A DNA stretch of 64,000 nt from Tridacna crocea (GCA_943736015.1 OX031065.1:25496427-25560426); one strand, 5' to 3'; positions 22,705-34,560 are shown, counted from the stretch's first letter. Notes: generated from the letters alone by a model not told the origin. A program made the numbers and translations.

Positions 22705-22847
22705 AAAAGAAGACAAATATTCACTTACAATAGGGAATCAAAGTTTTGTGGAAAACGGTCACTCAGGGGAAAAAAAAGGAAATTCCATGAACATAGATGT
22801 CTGTTCATGCAGCTTTTCAAAGTCATCAACTTCTTCTTAGTCCTTTA

Positions 22848-23076
22848 TTAACCCATTACCAAACGACTATATTTTAGACTGGTCCAAATTGAAAGCAATT
22901 GCAGACGACAAAATAAAAGTGACTGAAAATTTGAAATTTGTTTTGTGAAGGGTAGAAAGCATTGTGGGAAAAGGAGAAAATGCTGGTTACCAGCATTTTC
23001 TCCTTTTCCCACAATGTTTTCTAAAGGCTTCTTTCTCAGGGGTGTCAAAAGTAGGGATTGTGTGGTAATAGGTTAA
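22848..23076 (-). mobile_element. TTAA-MITE, full length, subfamily A
   Basis: 229 bp, TTAACCCATTACCAAACGAC to tgtggtaataggTTAA, core perfect over ~60 bp. Confidence 0.92.
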
Positions 23077-23094
23077 ATAATCTCAACATATAAC

Positions 23095-23437
23095 AACTTT
23101 GAAACAGAAAGCTTTTGAAAATATTGTGGGAGCAAAACTTTCTCCTTCTCCACAAAGTTTTCTACCCTGTTAAAGACTAGTTATTATTTAGCAACATTTG
23201 TTGACTGCAAATGCTTTCAGATTGGAACAGTCTAGAATGAAGGTGCTAAAGGATTAACTCTTTACTAAGCAACAAAATTTTGAAGCATTTGCAGAAAACA
23301 AATTAAAGGTGGTGAAATAATTGGAAATCTGTCTCTGAAATTGTAGAAAAGATTCGGGGAAAAAGAATTTCTTACTTTCCCAAAGTCTTTTCAAAAGCTA
23401 TCGTCTTTGGGTTTTACATTTATTGGTAAAAAGTTAA
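23095..23437. mobile_element. Two decayed TTAA-MITEs, head to tail
   Basis: 23095-23256 (+) keeps gaaaatattgtggga and the R-side spacer; 23254-23437 (-) keeps ttaactctttactaagcaac and ggtaaaaagttaa. Cores are heavily eroded. Confidence 0.6.
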
Positions 23438-23679
23438 ATAAATTGTTTTTTCATTACTCTTATTTTACACAGAAAATTATGAATAAGAGAATCTTAAGTG
23501 TGTGAGGATCTAAAGCTCAGAGCAATATACAGATGCCTTTGTGCTTAAACAAAAAAAAATAAAATCATTTTAAAATACATGTGTAACAATATTATTATGT
23601 TACAGCTTGAGCAATTTAACTAAATATAAGAATTATACAAAAGTTCTGAACTTTTTCATATTCAGCAGATTTTTTTAAT

Positions 23680-23909
23680 TTAACCCTTTACCAAACAATC
23701 GCAGGTTTTTACGACCCTAGGAAAAAAGCCTTTTGAAAACATTATGGGAAAAAGAGAAATTGCTGGTAGCCAGCATTTTCTTTTTTCCCACAGTATTTCC
23801 TAACCAGTCACAGACAAATACCAGCATTTCTGCTACGTAAAATTTGTCATCTGCAATTGCTTTCAATTTGGACCAGTCTAAAATTTTGTCATTTGGTAGA
23901 GAGATAAGA
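23680..23909 (+). mobile_element. TTAA-MITE, full length
   Basis: TTAACCCTTTACCAAACAAT ... core with GCTGGTAGCCAGC centre ... atttggtagagagataa. Confidence 0.82.
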
Positions 23910-23917
23910 CATGTATG

Positions 23918-24190
23918 AGCCATGCTATGGCAAAAGGGGGGTTAAATGCATCTGCGAAAAGAAACGATCAGCGGTATGTCTGATCAGTCCACGCAGACTG
24001 ACATGAGATGAAACTTTTTGTTCATTTTTGCATGGACAAGGACCATTCTAAGTCGGAATTCCCTCGGAGTTAGAGAAATTGGATTTTATTGATCCATAAT
24101 CACGCGAGACTTGTTTGGTATTGTAAATCACAAAGATGCAATTAGTCCTTTTTGTTTGCCAGAACAAGGCTTATACCTAGCCTACATGAA
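23918..24190. repeat. Dispersed 'gagccatgctatggcaaaaggggg' repeat
   Basis: Same family as 2686-3010, including ccacgcagactgacatgaga and ggacaaggaccattctaa blocks. Confidence 0.5.
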
Positions 24191-24259
24191 GATTTGTATG
24201 TATTGTGATAAATCCTCAGTACAACTGACAGAGTAGTACCTTACAGGCTTTTTTATTTG

Positions 24260-24482
24260 TATCTCTTTACCATACTATCCCTGGTTTGTACAAGCTTGAG
24301 ATAGAAGCCTTTTGAAAACATTGTAGGAAAAGGAGAAAATGCTGTAAACCAGCATTTTCTTCTTTTCCCACAATGTTTTCTACCCTGTTGGAAATGAATT
24401 TCAATTTTGAGTAACTTTTATTCTGTCATCTGCAAATGTTTTCAATTTGGACCAGTCTAAAGCTTTGTCATTAGGTAAAGAC
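24260..24482 (+). mobile_element. TTAA-MITE, near full length
   Basis: ctctttaccatactatccct to cattaggtaaagacat; core with GCTGTAAACCAGC centre. Confidence 0.8.
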
Positions 24483-24689
24483 ATATTACACTGAACAGTA
24501 TAATATGTAAATGAAAACAATAACCATCATCAGATAGCATGTTGCCTGGAAAAGTCATTTGTTTCGGATGACAGTGCCTTGAAACAGCAGCAGGGTCCTA
24601 GACAAGGACAGAAGATGCAGAACTAAGTCTGATGAAAAGTTTGAGCAATAGTTCTTCCTAGCACAAGTCCAGGAAAATGTGACCTAAAC

Positions 24690-24979
24690 CTTTTTACCAT
24701 GGGCATGGGCAGTAGTATAGCTGAATGAGTCCATGAATCTATATCCATTATCACACTTCATGTGAAGCGAATGAAACATTCGGTTTGGACAGTAGGAAAT
24801 TGGAAAACAATGTAGCAAAAGGTGAAATTGCTCATGACAAGCAATTTCACCATTTGTCACAATGTTTTCTATGCTATCAAAAGGTGTCATATACACATAA
24901 GAAATGGCTTCATTCTTGCTAGTATTTAGGGTCAATAAGAGTTACCATAGAAATGCCTCATGGGGTAAAGGGTTAAGAG
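24690..24979 (-). mobile_element. TTAA-MITE, subfamily C (GGTGAAATTGC core)
   Basis: Palindrome ggaaaacaatgtagcaaaag GTGAAATTGCTCATGACAAG..., flanked by subfamily-specific spacers (ggtgtcatatacacataaga, agggtcaataagagttacca) and an end atggggtaaagggTTAAG. The left end is eroded. Confidence 0.75.
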
Positions 24980-26482
24980 CATAAGCAAGACTAAAATATT
25001 GCTAAAAGAAACTTTGAACTTGTACCATCAAGCCAAACATGGACAAAATCTATCAATTCCCTAGGAAAGTATGGGAAATTATTTTTTAACTTGAAACTTT
25101 TATACAGTCTAGTATATCAATACATATATTCTCAAAAAATAGCTTTGTAACTGAGTAATAAAGAGTAAAGGCACCATTCAGACAAAGATAGAACTCATAG
25201 AAATACATGATACTATATCTGAATAAAGATAATTGAGCACTTTTTGGTTGAAGATAAAACCAGAAACTTCATCTTTACTCTTCACCCAAAATCAAAATTT
25301 TAGACTGGTCCAAAGTGAATGCCTTGGCAGACAACAAAATAACTGTCTCAAAGGGGGCATTCGTAACCTGTGCTGAAGAATATAGATATTTCAGTTTTAC
25401 TGTGTTTTGGTCAGAAATTCTGGTAGAAGAGCAGATTTAATCCAAGATCACAATGCACATTCAGTGCAGTCTGATCATGATCTAACAGTCGACAGGCACA
25501 ATTAAATACAGGTTAAAGGCTTCAAGGGTTAAATATATATTGATATCAATGTATTTTAATGATTAAACCTGTTAATGATCACATTTTTTTTCAAACCACA
25601 CTCTGTAATATAAAGTAGATCTACAAAAGTACAGAATACAGGAAAAAAAAAATGTTATAGAAATTGATGCTGGGAAAGGCTTGATAACTTGAAACAATTG
25701 GTTTGATGTGTTTCAAGGTTTCTAAAGGCTGTTCTCTTCCTGAGTGAAAAATTATAATGATGGCAATGGACTCCCAACAAATATGTAATCTATTTGCCAG
25801 TACATGAATTTTGACAGAACAAATGATGAGTAGAATCTAGAGGTTGTACAAAATGTTTTAGCCAGATCCATATCAAAAATATTACAACACAGATATCTAA
25901 AATGTTATCACATCCTGGAGTTATCATGATCCCAAAGGAAGGAGTAGTAGAAAATAAAATAAACTACATGTAGTAATAAAGTGTCTTTGCAGAGACAGAC
26001 ATGAAATAGTACATAAATGTTTGGAAATCTCAGTATTATTCCACTTCAGCGCATGTATACAAAACTTTTCATCTATTCACATTTATCTATCATTTTACAT
26101 ATCTAAAAACTAAACAATATACATAAAAAATAAGAACTTTAAGCACATGTACAATAAAAATATTTGAGTTATTCTATCACAAGGTAAAAATGCAATTACT
26201 TAAAAAAAATTAACAAGTGGTGGGAACAAATGCTACTACTTGATGCAAAAATGCTGTAAGTTTGAGGCTTCATGAACTGTATAGAATGATTCTGAGACTT
26301 TCAAGTAAAACCCTGAATTAGATAAAGTATTTGAGCGACTGTCAACTTTTGCCATCACAAAATCATCCCATTTTTTATTGGAAAAGAAACTGCTGGCAAT
26401 CTAACACAAATAGAAATAACAAAACAATGATTTGTTTTCAGTAGCTTCCATAAATTTGAACAGTCTTCCTTCTGTCATCAGA
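24980..26482. other. Intergenic, mostly unassigned
   Basis: A half MITE at ~25275-25355 (attttagactggtccaaag). Otherwise AT-rich sequence with no ORF or structure I can support. Confidence 0.45.
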
Positions 26483-26725
26483 TTAACCTTTTGCCAAACA
26501 ACAAAATTTTAGCCTTGTCTTGATAGTATGTGCAGAAGACAATTTCAAAGTGACTCCAGTGATGGAAGTTGCCTTCAATGGATTAGAAAACATTGTGGGA
26601 AAAGAACAAAATGCATGTTACAAAAAAAAAATGTTGGTTACCAATATTTTCTCCCTTTACCACAATATTTTCAAAGGCTTTTTTCTCAAGGTTGTTAAAA
26701 GTCGGTATTTTTTAGTAAAGGTTAA
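26483..26725 (-). mobile_element. TTAA-MITE with interrupted centre
   Basis: TTAACCTTTTGCCAAACAAC to tagtaaaggTTAA; the centre is expanded with an A-run and a second ttggttaccaat. Confidence 0.8.
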
Positions 26726-27040
26726 AAGTCCACCTATGTTTTAATGATAAACTGCCTGCTGATGAAAAATATCTGTTCCCTTCATCTACAATGTGTGCAA
26801 AGGTATGATACATAATACATTGAATAATGAGCCAACATCTACCCCAAAATGGCATGTATGAAAATATCTTGTATTGTTATATCACAGGGTCAAAAACAGA
26901 TCTTTATGCCATTGAAAATCTATCAGTGTAATACATTTAGTAAAAAAAGAAAACTCGCATAAAACTTCCAAGAGAGTTCAAAAAGGCACAATATCATAGA
27001 AACAAAGGCTGAGCAGTTCAGCTTTTGTGTTAAGTGCTAG

Positions 27041-27269
27041 TTAACTGTTTACCAAATGAATTAATTTTAGACTGGTCCAAATCAAAAGCACTTGCAGATG
27101 ACCAAATTAACATAACTCAATAGTTGAAATTTGTTTCTAGCATGGTAGAAAACATTGTGGGAAAAGGAGAAAATGCTGGTTACCAGCATTTACTCCTTTT
27201 CCCACAATATTTTCAAAAGACTTCTCTCTCGGGGTCGTAAAAGCCAGGGATTGTTTGGTAAAGGGTTAA
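27041..27269 (-). mobile_element. TTAA-MITE, full length, subfamily A
   Basis: TTAACTGTTTACCAAATGAA to ttggtaaagggTTAA, good core. Confidence 0.9.
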
Positions 27270-27277
27270 ATGCTAGT

Positions 27278-27720
27278 TAACAGTTTACTAAATGAATTAA
27301 TTTTAGACTACCGTAGTCCAAATCAGAGGTATTTGCAGACAACAAAATTAAGTTGACTACAGAATTGAAGTTTATTTTTTTCAGAAGGGTAGAAAACACT
27401 TGTGGAAAAAGGAAAAAACACTGGTTACCAGCTTCTTTACAAGAGAAGGTAAAAGATATTCTTGTATTAGCTGGTAATAGAGGCACTTGTTTTTGTAAAG
27501 AGGTTGAAAATATCCTTTTTTTTTTTTTTTTTTTGTAAGAGGCACTTCTTTAACAAAAACAAAAGGTAAAAAATATTGTTTCAAAAGAAACACTTCTCTT
27601 ACATAAGAAGTTAAAATATTCTTTGATCAAGATCCTTCTGTAAGAGAAGTTAATGAATATTCTTGTTTCAATACAGGCACATTCAATATTTTGATCAATT
27701 ATATGATCAAAGATACTTCT
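27278..27720 (-). repeat. Truncated TTAA-MITE fused to a degenerate ~55-bp tandem repeat
   Basis: The MITE (ttaacagtttactaaatgaa...) breaks off after ctggttaccagc. From ~27440 a unit with gtaaaagaggttaaaaatattctt and gaggcacttct recurs about five times, with a T18 tract at 27513. Confidence 0.6.
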
Positions 27721-28069
27721 TGGGCATTATATTTGGTCTGCACAATGCAAAAAGGGGGATTCAGCAATTTGTGTCATGTCGTTTTGGATCAGCCTGTGCA
27801 GAACTGGCAGGCTAATCCAAGTCAAGACTTTACCACTATATTAGATTTTGTTTTACACTAGATTCATGTAAAACAGAAAATTATTTAAAAAGGAAAAGCA
27901 TTGTTTTGAATTGGCCTGCGCAGACTACAGACTCATTTGGAACAACACTTTAGGCTAACTGTCTGAATCCACCTTTTCCAATGTTTCAGAACATTTAGAG
28001 GCAAAGTATGATTCAGTCATACCCTTCAAATTCACAGCAGATGGCTGGAAAAAAAAGAATCAACAGGAA

Positions 28070-28297
28070 TTAACCCTTTACCCAACTACAAAATTTTATA
28101 CTTTTCCAAATTGAAAGCACTTGCAGACGACAAAATGAATATAACTCATAAATTGAAATTTGTTTCAAGGAGGGTATAAAACATTGTGGCAAAAGGAGAA
28201 ACTGCTGGTTATGAGCATTTTCTCCTTTTACCACTATGTGTTCAAAAGCTTTATCCTTCAGGGTGTTAAAAGTCGTCATTGTGTGGTAAAGGGTTAA
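28070..28297 (-). mobile_element. TTAA-MITE, full length
   Basis: TTAACCCTTTACCCAACTAC to tgtggtaaagggTTAA; core with gctggttatgagc mismatches. Confidence 0.85.
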
Positions 28298-28629
28298 ACT
28301 ATTACCAAACAATAAGCCCCCTTTTGCATGTACATTGGTTTTGTCTCGGTATTATTTGTCTTTACATATAATGTTGGCTGGTAAAGAATGAAAATCCTAT
28401 TGAAAGGAAGATTAACAAAATGAATTGAATTCTATACACAAATGCAAGCAAAAAAGTAAAGAGAAAAAAATTATTAAAATGGTGGATTTTGCAAGCTTCT
28501 TCACTGGAAGTACTTGTAGTAATCATTATAATAAATTCAGACTTGGATTCATGTGTGATTCAGTATCTTAGTCTAAATGAAAACTTAAAATCTTCCTTGA
28601 AATGCAGCTTGCAAAATCAAGCAAAATTT

Positions 28630-28830
28630 GAAATGCATCTAGTTTTCATTTTGTCCAAATTCAAAACACTTCTTGCCAACAAATCAATTGTACCTCAAAT
28701 TATGCAATTTGTCTTGGAAAAGATCAAAAAATGTTGTGGGAAAAGGAGAAAATGCTGCTATGCAGCATTTTCTCCTTTTCTCACAAATTTTGACAAAATT
28801 TTTCTCTAATGGACAGAGACGCTAAAACAC
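28630..28830 (-). mobile_element. TTAA-MITE, degraded ends
   Basis: Core gttgtgggaaaaggagaaaa TGCTGCTATGCAGCA: a variant centre, still palindromic. Confidence 0.7.
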
Positions 28831-29289
28831 CGTACAATTTCATGAGCAGGTTAACTTTGTGGTATACCTTAAAAATGTGGCTACGGTACCTGTGCATATA
28901 ATGTAGATCAGAGTAGCGATTTGGACAGGTGTCTCATTCAGGAACTTACTTGATGTTCAATAGATATACACTTACTTGCAGACCTTTCTAAAATGTCAAG
29001 GTATAAATAATAACATGTGACCAATATGTGATGACAACATCAAGAAACAATGTTACAAACCTAAAGATTACAAATGCACCATATATAAGTCTTGGCTATC
29101 AAGGTAAAGAAAAGTGAAGGTCATTGAAAACCTTTTATTTTCCAAATATTTACCCTGATAAAACTTTGAGACTAGCTATCTCTGAACCTGAATATGACTT
29201 TATAAAAAACATGGGCAAGTTATACTAATAGACAACTTAAAGAATTTTACATTTTCCTAGAACACTTTCTGCCATTTTGACTTTTATTG

Positions 29290-29445
29290 CTATTTACACT
29301 GGAAGAGTGCTTCAAGATTTTTTTCAATTTGTAAAGCATTTGCAGAGGACAATTGATTGAAATTGCTTCAAAAGAAGAAAATGTTAGTTACCAACATTTC
29401 TTCTTTTCCTACAATGATTTCATTTTCAAAATTTCTTCGGCCAAA
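29290..29445 (-). mobile_element. Decayed TTAA-MITE downstream of the DUSP gene
   Basis: gtaaagcatttgcagaggac, then gaagaaaatgttagttacca acatttcttctttt. Confidence 0.55.
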
Positions 29446-29498
29446 ATTCAAAAAAGTTTTTTTTGAACAGCTAAAACATTAAAATAATGGTTTTTATT

Positions 29499-29710
29499 TT
29501 ATGACTGTTTTCTAAAAATGTCATCTAAACCTAAATCATGGTTAAGAATACATAGCTGACGTATAAATCCATCATTTGGGTGGATTTTTCTCTTGGCACG
29601 AAGAACTTTGACAGCTTCTAGAACATCCATTTTGCACTTCAACATCAAGAAGGCTATGACAATTGTTGCAGAACGGCTCACACCCTTGTAACAGTGAACA
29701 TAAATCTTTC
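29499..29710 (-). CDS. DUSP exon 4 with catalytic P-loop
   Basis: Acceptor cttgtttctag. It encodes GKIYVHCYKGVSRSATIV (CX5R signature intact), the AFLMLKCKMDVLEAVKVLRA helix, and HPNDGFIRQLCIL to stop TAA at 29499. An AATAAA on this strand at 29493-29498 abuts the stop; another at 29283-29288 is a better-spaced poly(A) signal candidate. Confidence 0.94.
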
Positions 29711-32700
29711 CTAGAAACAAGACAAAAAGAAACGTTTATGTTACCACAATATGTATGGAACTGAAGTATTAAAGTCTATCTTTAAAGCTTTGTCAATAAA
29801 CCCTAAACCTGCTTCATGAAATAAACTATCAGCCAAAAGAAAAAACCAGAATACAGTAATTTCAAACTATTTTCAGGGAAGAAATTTCTCCTTGGCAGAC
29901 AGTATAGATCCAAGATCAGGCTGCGCATTCTTTGCAGTCTAAATTTGATCTTTGCATTGGTCAATAAAGTCTGGGTGTAATTCAGAATTCTAACAAACAG
30001 TATCTAAATACCCCCACCAAGTATCTTCTGAGCAAAGACAAACAATTCTTCAGTTCTATCCAACATGTGTAAGGTCATCTCTGAAAGCCTATGAACATAC
30101 ATCCTTGTCTTGCTGTTAATCAGTTTATGTTTAGAGTTCGCAAAATATTCAATTATTTCCTTTCATTACTTCATTGCGTGCAAAATGATCCTGGATGTTG
30201 ATGTGCCATAAAACACCATGAACTCATTCATTCAGATTAATGATGGAAACACAGAAGGATCAGTTTGTAATCCAAAATGTTTAACTCTTTACCAAACAAC
30301 AAAATTTTAGACTGGTCTAAATTGAAAGCATTGGAAATGACAAAAGCAAAACTCAAAAATTGAAATTTGTTTACAGAAGGGTAGAAAACATTGTGGGAAA
30401 AGGAGATGCTGGTTACTACCAGTATTTTCTCCTTTTCCCAGTATGTTTTCAAAAGGCTTCTATCTCAGGGTCACAAAAACCAGGGATTGTTTGGCAAAGG
30501 GTTAAGTGGCTTAAACCTTTACTAGATGACAAAATTTCAAACTGGTCCAAATTGAAAGCATGAGCAGACAACAAACTGAAGAGACCCAAATGACAAAATT
30601 CATCTTTGAAAGGATAGAAAACATTGTGGGGAAAAAGAGACACTGCTGGTTTCCAGCATTTTCTCTTTTTTCAACAATGTTTTCAAAAGATTTCTTAGTA
30701 GGTAGGGCTTGTTGTAATTGGGCATTATGTGGTAAAGGGTTACTATTCTACAACAATGATTAAAGTCCAACCTTCTCTTTTTAAAGCTTTGTCAATAAAT
30801 TCAGCAGCGGCTTTAAAAAATGGCATCATATTGAACATAGGGTTGTCTTGGGCTTGAACCCCATGGAATTTTATTCCAACATCCCTGTAGTATCTGAAAA
30901 CAAACAAACTGCGTGCAACTTAACCCTTCACCCCATAAGGCATTTCTACGGTATCTCTGACTGACCTTAAATAAAAGCAAGGATGAAGCCGTTTCTTATG
31001 TGTATATGACACCTTTTGATAGTGTAGAAAACATTGTGGCAAAAGGTGAAATTGCTCGTAACGAGCAATTTCACCTTTTGCCTTAATGTTTTCCAAAGGC
31101 TCCTACAAGCAATGCTTGGAAATGAGTATAGATCTATGGATTAAAGGGTTAACTCTTCAATACAAGATAATATTTGCAGTTTCTCTAAATTAAAAGTATT
31201 TGCAGACAAAATAATAACTGACTTAAAGATTGAAATATGTTATTGGTTGGGAAGAAAACATTGTGGCAAAAAGAAAAAAAGAGCACCAAATGCAGAGGCC
31301 AACACGTAGCCCTTCAATACACAATAATACTTGCTATTTCTCCAAAATAAAAGTATTTGCAGAGAAAAATACCTTCAAAAACCTTATTCTTCAAAATTGT
31401 TAAAACTTTCCTTTGTGAAGTTAATCCATTACCACACAATCCCTTATGGGGTAAAGGGTTAAGACATGGAATTATTTGGTATATGAATAGCCTAGCTAAC
31501 ATGGTGGAACAAGAGCTTAGAAAAGCAGTGCATATACACCCAACAGCAGGCCCGTCAGAAGGAAATTTCATTTGGTCCGGCCAGTATGGCGAGCGACGAA
31601 GTCGTGAAGCCATGCTAGTGGGGTCCGGGTGCTCCCCCGGAAAAATTTTGAAAATAAGACGCTCTCTGGTGCATTCTGGCGCATTTTTTTAGGTTTATAC
31701 TGCACATTTAAGCCATGCAAGGGGGAGGGGTCCGGGGCATGACCCCGGAAAATTTTTGAAAAATTAGACGCTCCCTGGTGCATTCTGGCACATTTTTTGA
31801 GGTTTATATTACGCATTTAAGCCATGCTAGCGGGGGTCCGGGCATGCTCCCCCGGAAAAATTTTGAAAATAAGACGCTCTATGGTGCATTCTGGCGCATT
31901 TTTTGAGGTTTATAATACGCATTTTTTTCTTCGAAAATTGGTCTGGCCATTTTTCATTTTCGGCCGAAAATTTGGTCCGGCCATGGCCGGACCGGCCGGA
32001 CCGCTTCCGACGGCCTTGAACAGGGCTTGTCAGTGAAATGGGTGAAAATCTAGAACACCTGCAGACATCCAAACTTTAAAAATCATATGCACTAGGTCTA
32101 CACATCAGAGAGATTCATTGTGGTAAGTTTGAAATTATTCCAATGAAAACTGTAGGAGGAGTTAACCCTTAACCACAAAATCTTGACTTTTCAACTACCC
32201 TGAGAGACGCCCTTTGAAAGCATTGTGGTAAAAGGAGAAAATGCTGGTAACCAGCATTTCCTTCTTTTCCCACAATGTTTTCTACCGTTCTAAAAGCAAA
32301 TTTTGTTGCCGGCCAATGCTTTCAATTTGTTGCAATCTAAAATCTGGTTGTCTGTTGATAAAGATACAGTACAACCTGTATTCAGAGACCACTCAGGGGA
32401 AGTAATGAAATTGGTCTCTTACAGCAGGTGGTCTTTAAATACAGGTTATGTTTTAGGTAAATGTAAGGGTTGTATCAGAACAGTGGTCTTTTAAAGCAGG
32501 TGGTCTCTAACACAGGTTTAACTGTACTCATAAAATCTTACCTTTGGTCTGTGTTTGTGTCTTTTGGTCCTTTACCCTGAGAGCAGTTTATTAAATGTGT
32601 AATTCCCATACTCTTTAACATGGCTTTGTCCTTGGCCACCATACTGAAATAACCATGGAATTTGAGACTGTAGAAATGCCATTTTACAGAGTTCTGATTC

Positions 32701-33718
32701 TTAAGTGATAGCTGGCAAGGTATAACATCTTATGGAAGATGCATTAAACCCCCCTTTTCCAGAGTATGGTTTATATATGGCCTGCAACATGACCGCACAT
32801 GCTAATCCGAGACGACACTTTCCATTCTTATATAATCGTTCTTATATAATTTTCTGTTTTTTGCAAGTCCACTGCAGGACAAAATCAAATGTAATTGTAA
32901 AGTGTTGTCTCGGATCAGTCTGCGCGGACAGCGCAGGCTGATTCGAGACGACACCTTAACCCATTACCACTCAATCCCTACTTTTGACGCCCCTGAGAAA
33001 GAAGCCTTTTGAAAACACTGTGGGAAAAGGAGAAAATGCTGGTATCCAGCATTTTCTCCTTTTCCTACAGTGTTTTCTACCCTTCCCAGAACAAATTTCT
33101 ACTCTTCAGTCACTTTTATTTTGACGTCTGCAAATGCTTTCAATTTGGACCAGTCCAAAATTTTCTCGTGTGGTAATGAGTTATGCAAATGTCCGTCTCC
33201 GAATGCCCCTTTTTGCGTGTTGCAAGCCACATATTCATGTATTGTAGAGTATTATCTAAACAACGGTTTTTATCAACAGTCAAAAGTATCACATTTCTTT
33301 AACAAGAGATTCATCGAACAAAATTTTACACTGCTTTTAACATTATTCCAGATATACCACAGTGAAAGCTAACTATTCATGTAACTTCTGGGTTTTATTA
33401 GTACATGTACAAGGTTAGGGCTCTTCAGTGTCTTCCCCAAGGACACTCCCACAAAATGATTTTGTGCTTCAAGTGAATCTAAAAAAAATGTTACAATTCT
33501 CACCACTGAGCCAGGCTGGACCTCTAACAACACTAGAAGAAAACTTACTCATTCCCCATAAATATGCCTGGGTAGACCTCGTCATAGCTGTTACTGGGGG
33601 CCTGAGGTAGTGTGAACATCCAGAAAACTGGTGTGGAGATTTCTCCATTTGGCAGAGGATCTGTTGAAGTGATGAGGTATTCACGGACTTTGGAGTAAAG
33701 GTTTTGGGAGTAGGTCAT
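29499..33718 (-). CDS. Atypical dual-specificity protein phosphatase (DUSP3/13/26/29-like), complete, four coding exons
   Basis: Predicted cytosolic or nuclear Cys-based phosphatase removing phosphate from Ser/Thr and Tyr. Exons on the minus strand, 33549-33718, 32542-32643, 30772-30893 and 29499-29710, join in phase to 201 codons plus stop, the size of DUSP3/DUSP26/DUSP29. Features in order: a 45-residue N-terminal lead; DEVYPGIFMGN (46-56), the family's entry strand; GITHLINCSQG; YYRDVGIKFHGVQAQDNP with the likely general acid Asp107; FFKAAAEFIDKAL; catalytic loop HCYKGVSRS with nucleophile Cys138 and Arg144; HPNDGFIRQL helix; and a short tail. No CH2/rhodanese domain or MAPK-docking region is present, so it is an atypical DUSP. 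The start at 33716-33718 gives the usual size and has a purine at -3; the frame is open a few codons further upstream, so an upstream coding exon is possible. Which vertebrate paralogue is closest cannot be settled here. Confidence 0.9.
30140..30236 (+). repeat. CATT-tailed retroelement 3' end
   Basis: gatcctggatgttgatgtgc cataaaacaccatgaactcattcattca; the same 3' end occurs near 19325, 46840-46900 and inverted near 49880. Probable LINE or SINE tail. Confidence 0.5.
30281..30505 (-). mobile_element. TTAA-MITE, full length, subfamily A
   Basis: TTAACTCTTTACCAAACAAC to ttggcaaagggTTAA; small deletion in the left arm. In the intron between DUSP exons 3 and 4. Confidence 0.85.
30511..30745 (-). 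mobile_element. TTAA-MITE, full length
   Basis: ttaaacctttactagatgac to gtggtaaagggtta; ends 27 bp before DUSP exon 3. Core GCTGGTTTCCAGC. Confidence 0.82.
30772..30893 (-). CDS. DUSP exon 3
   Basis: Acceptor gtttgttttcag, donor AGAGAAG|gttgga. It encodes YYRDVGIKFHGVQAQDNP, with the putative general-acid Asp, and FFKAAAEFIDKALKRE. Phase 2 in, phase 1 out, matching both neighbours. Confidence 0.91.
30920..31152 (+). mobile_element. TTAA-MITE, full length, subfamily C
   Basis: TTAACCCTTCACCCCATAAG, spacer atttctacggtatctctgac, palindrome gaaaacattgtggcaaaagg then GTGAAATTGCTCGTAACGAG..., right end attaaagggTTAA. Shares its right TTAA with the next copy. Confidence 0.85.
31149..31463 (-). mobile_element. 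TTAA-MITE fragments and a 45-bp TIR-only remnant
   Basis: 31149-31375: half copies (tatttgcagacaaaataat twice). 31419-31463: TTAATCCATTACCACACAAT joined directly to ccttatggggtaaagggTTAA, i.e. two ends with everything between deleted. Confidence 0.65.
31607..31930. repeat. Three ~105-bp tandem units in a ggtccggcc repeat
   Basis: Units begin aagccatgct at 31607, 31710 and 31819 and contain gggtccgggcatgctccccc and tctggtgcattctggcgcat. Flanked by ggtccggcc motifs at 31573 and 31974-32010. Confidence 0.8.
32161..32365 (+). mobile_element. TTAA-MITE, full length, shortened right spacer
   Basis: TTAACCCTTAACCACAAAAT; core good; the R side lost ~20 bp. Confidence 0.8.
32365..32530. repeat. acctgtattcagagaccact repeat
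   Basis: Three blocks around (g)tggtctctaa/acagcaggtggtctttaaat with flanking tacaacctgtatt / acaggtttaactgta inverted ends; a ~165-bp MITE-like unit. Similar 'tacagtcgaacctgca' sequence at 47165-47345. Confidence 0.45.
32542..32643 (-). CDS. DUSP exon 2
   Basis: Acceptor gttatttcag, donor CAAAG|gtaaga. It encodes MVAKDKAMLKSMGITHLINC then SQGKGPKDTNTDQR. GITH(V/L)(L/I)N is the core strand of atypical DUSPs. Confidence 0.9.
32956..33183 (+). mobile_element. TTAA-MITE, full length, subfamily A
   Basis: TTAACCCATTACCACTCAAT to tcgtgtggtaatgagTTA; core with GCTGGTATCCAGC centre. Confidence 0.9.
33549..33718 (-). CDS. DUSP exon 1 (coding part)
   Basis: Begins ATG ACC TAC (MTYSQNLYSKVREYL) and ends GGG AAT GA|gtaagt. 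It contains the diagnostic DEVYPGIFMGN motif. The exon itself appears to start at 33728 after a tttttgtag acceptor, so a 5' exon upstream is likely. Confidence 0.88.
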
Positions 33719-33959
33719 CCTTCCCCACCTACAAAAACAAGATCAGATCATTTTCTTTTAACTTTAAGTTTAATACAGTTTTCAACATCATTTCTTTAAC
33801 AAAAAATAAATCCATAGACATCCTTTACCAAAAAATAAAATTTTAGATCTTTTCAAAGCACTTGTAGATCACACAATAATTATGGCCTCTATAATAAAGA
33901 TTTCTCAAACATTATATCACAGCATGAAGTAAATGGACTTGCTTGATTTGTAACAGATT

Positions 33960-34556
33960 ACAACACAATCCTGAGAATTCATTTCAAAAGACACTGTAGG
34001 ATAAGAGAACATGCTGCTTTCTTTACCCATTGTATTTTGTACTCTTTGCTTGTCTGCTCCCATTCTTTGTCTGTTTCTTGAAACTTAAAAGTTCTGCTGC
34101 TGATCTTTCAGGAAATTGTATGTATCGTTAACCTACATGTCGGGTATAAGAATGGGCATGGATCAATAGATAAATGACAAATTTGTGTCAGTAACAAGTT
34201 TCCTATTATATCTGTTTACAATTTACCTTTTGCTGAAATATCTGGTAAATTTGAACATATTCATGATGAAGCTGCTTGTCCTTGGGCTTTCAATTCTATT
34301 TCGAAGAAAGGATTGGCAGTTTATCCCCTTACCATACATTCCTGACTTTCAGCAACCCAGCGGAGAGCTTTCGATGAAAAAAATTTTGAAAAAGAAGAGA
34401 ATGCTAGAATCTACAATTTCTTCTTTTTCCACATATGTTTTCCCTTCTCTCACAGAAAGTCTGTATTTAATTTGAGCCCTGTTTACTCTTTCAACTGGAT
34501 TTTTTTTTTTTGGGGTGGGGGTGGGGGTTTCATTTTTTTGTTTGGTAAAGAGCTAA
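33960..34556 (+). mobile_element. Two worn TTAA-MITEs
   Basis: 33960-34045 is a core fragment; 34324-34556 keeps both ends (ccccttaccatacattcctg, tttgtttggtaaagagctaa) with an eroded core and a T/G-rich tract at ~34500. Confidence 0.6.
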
Positions 34557-34560
34557 GACT

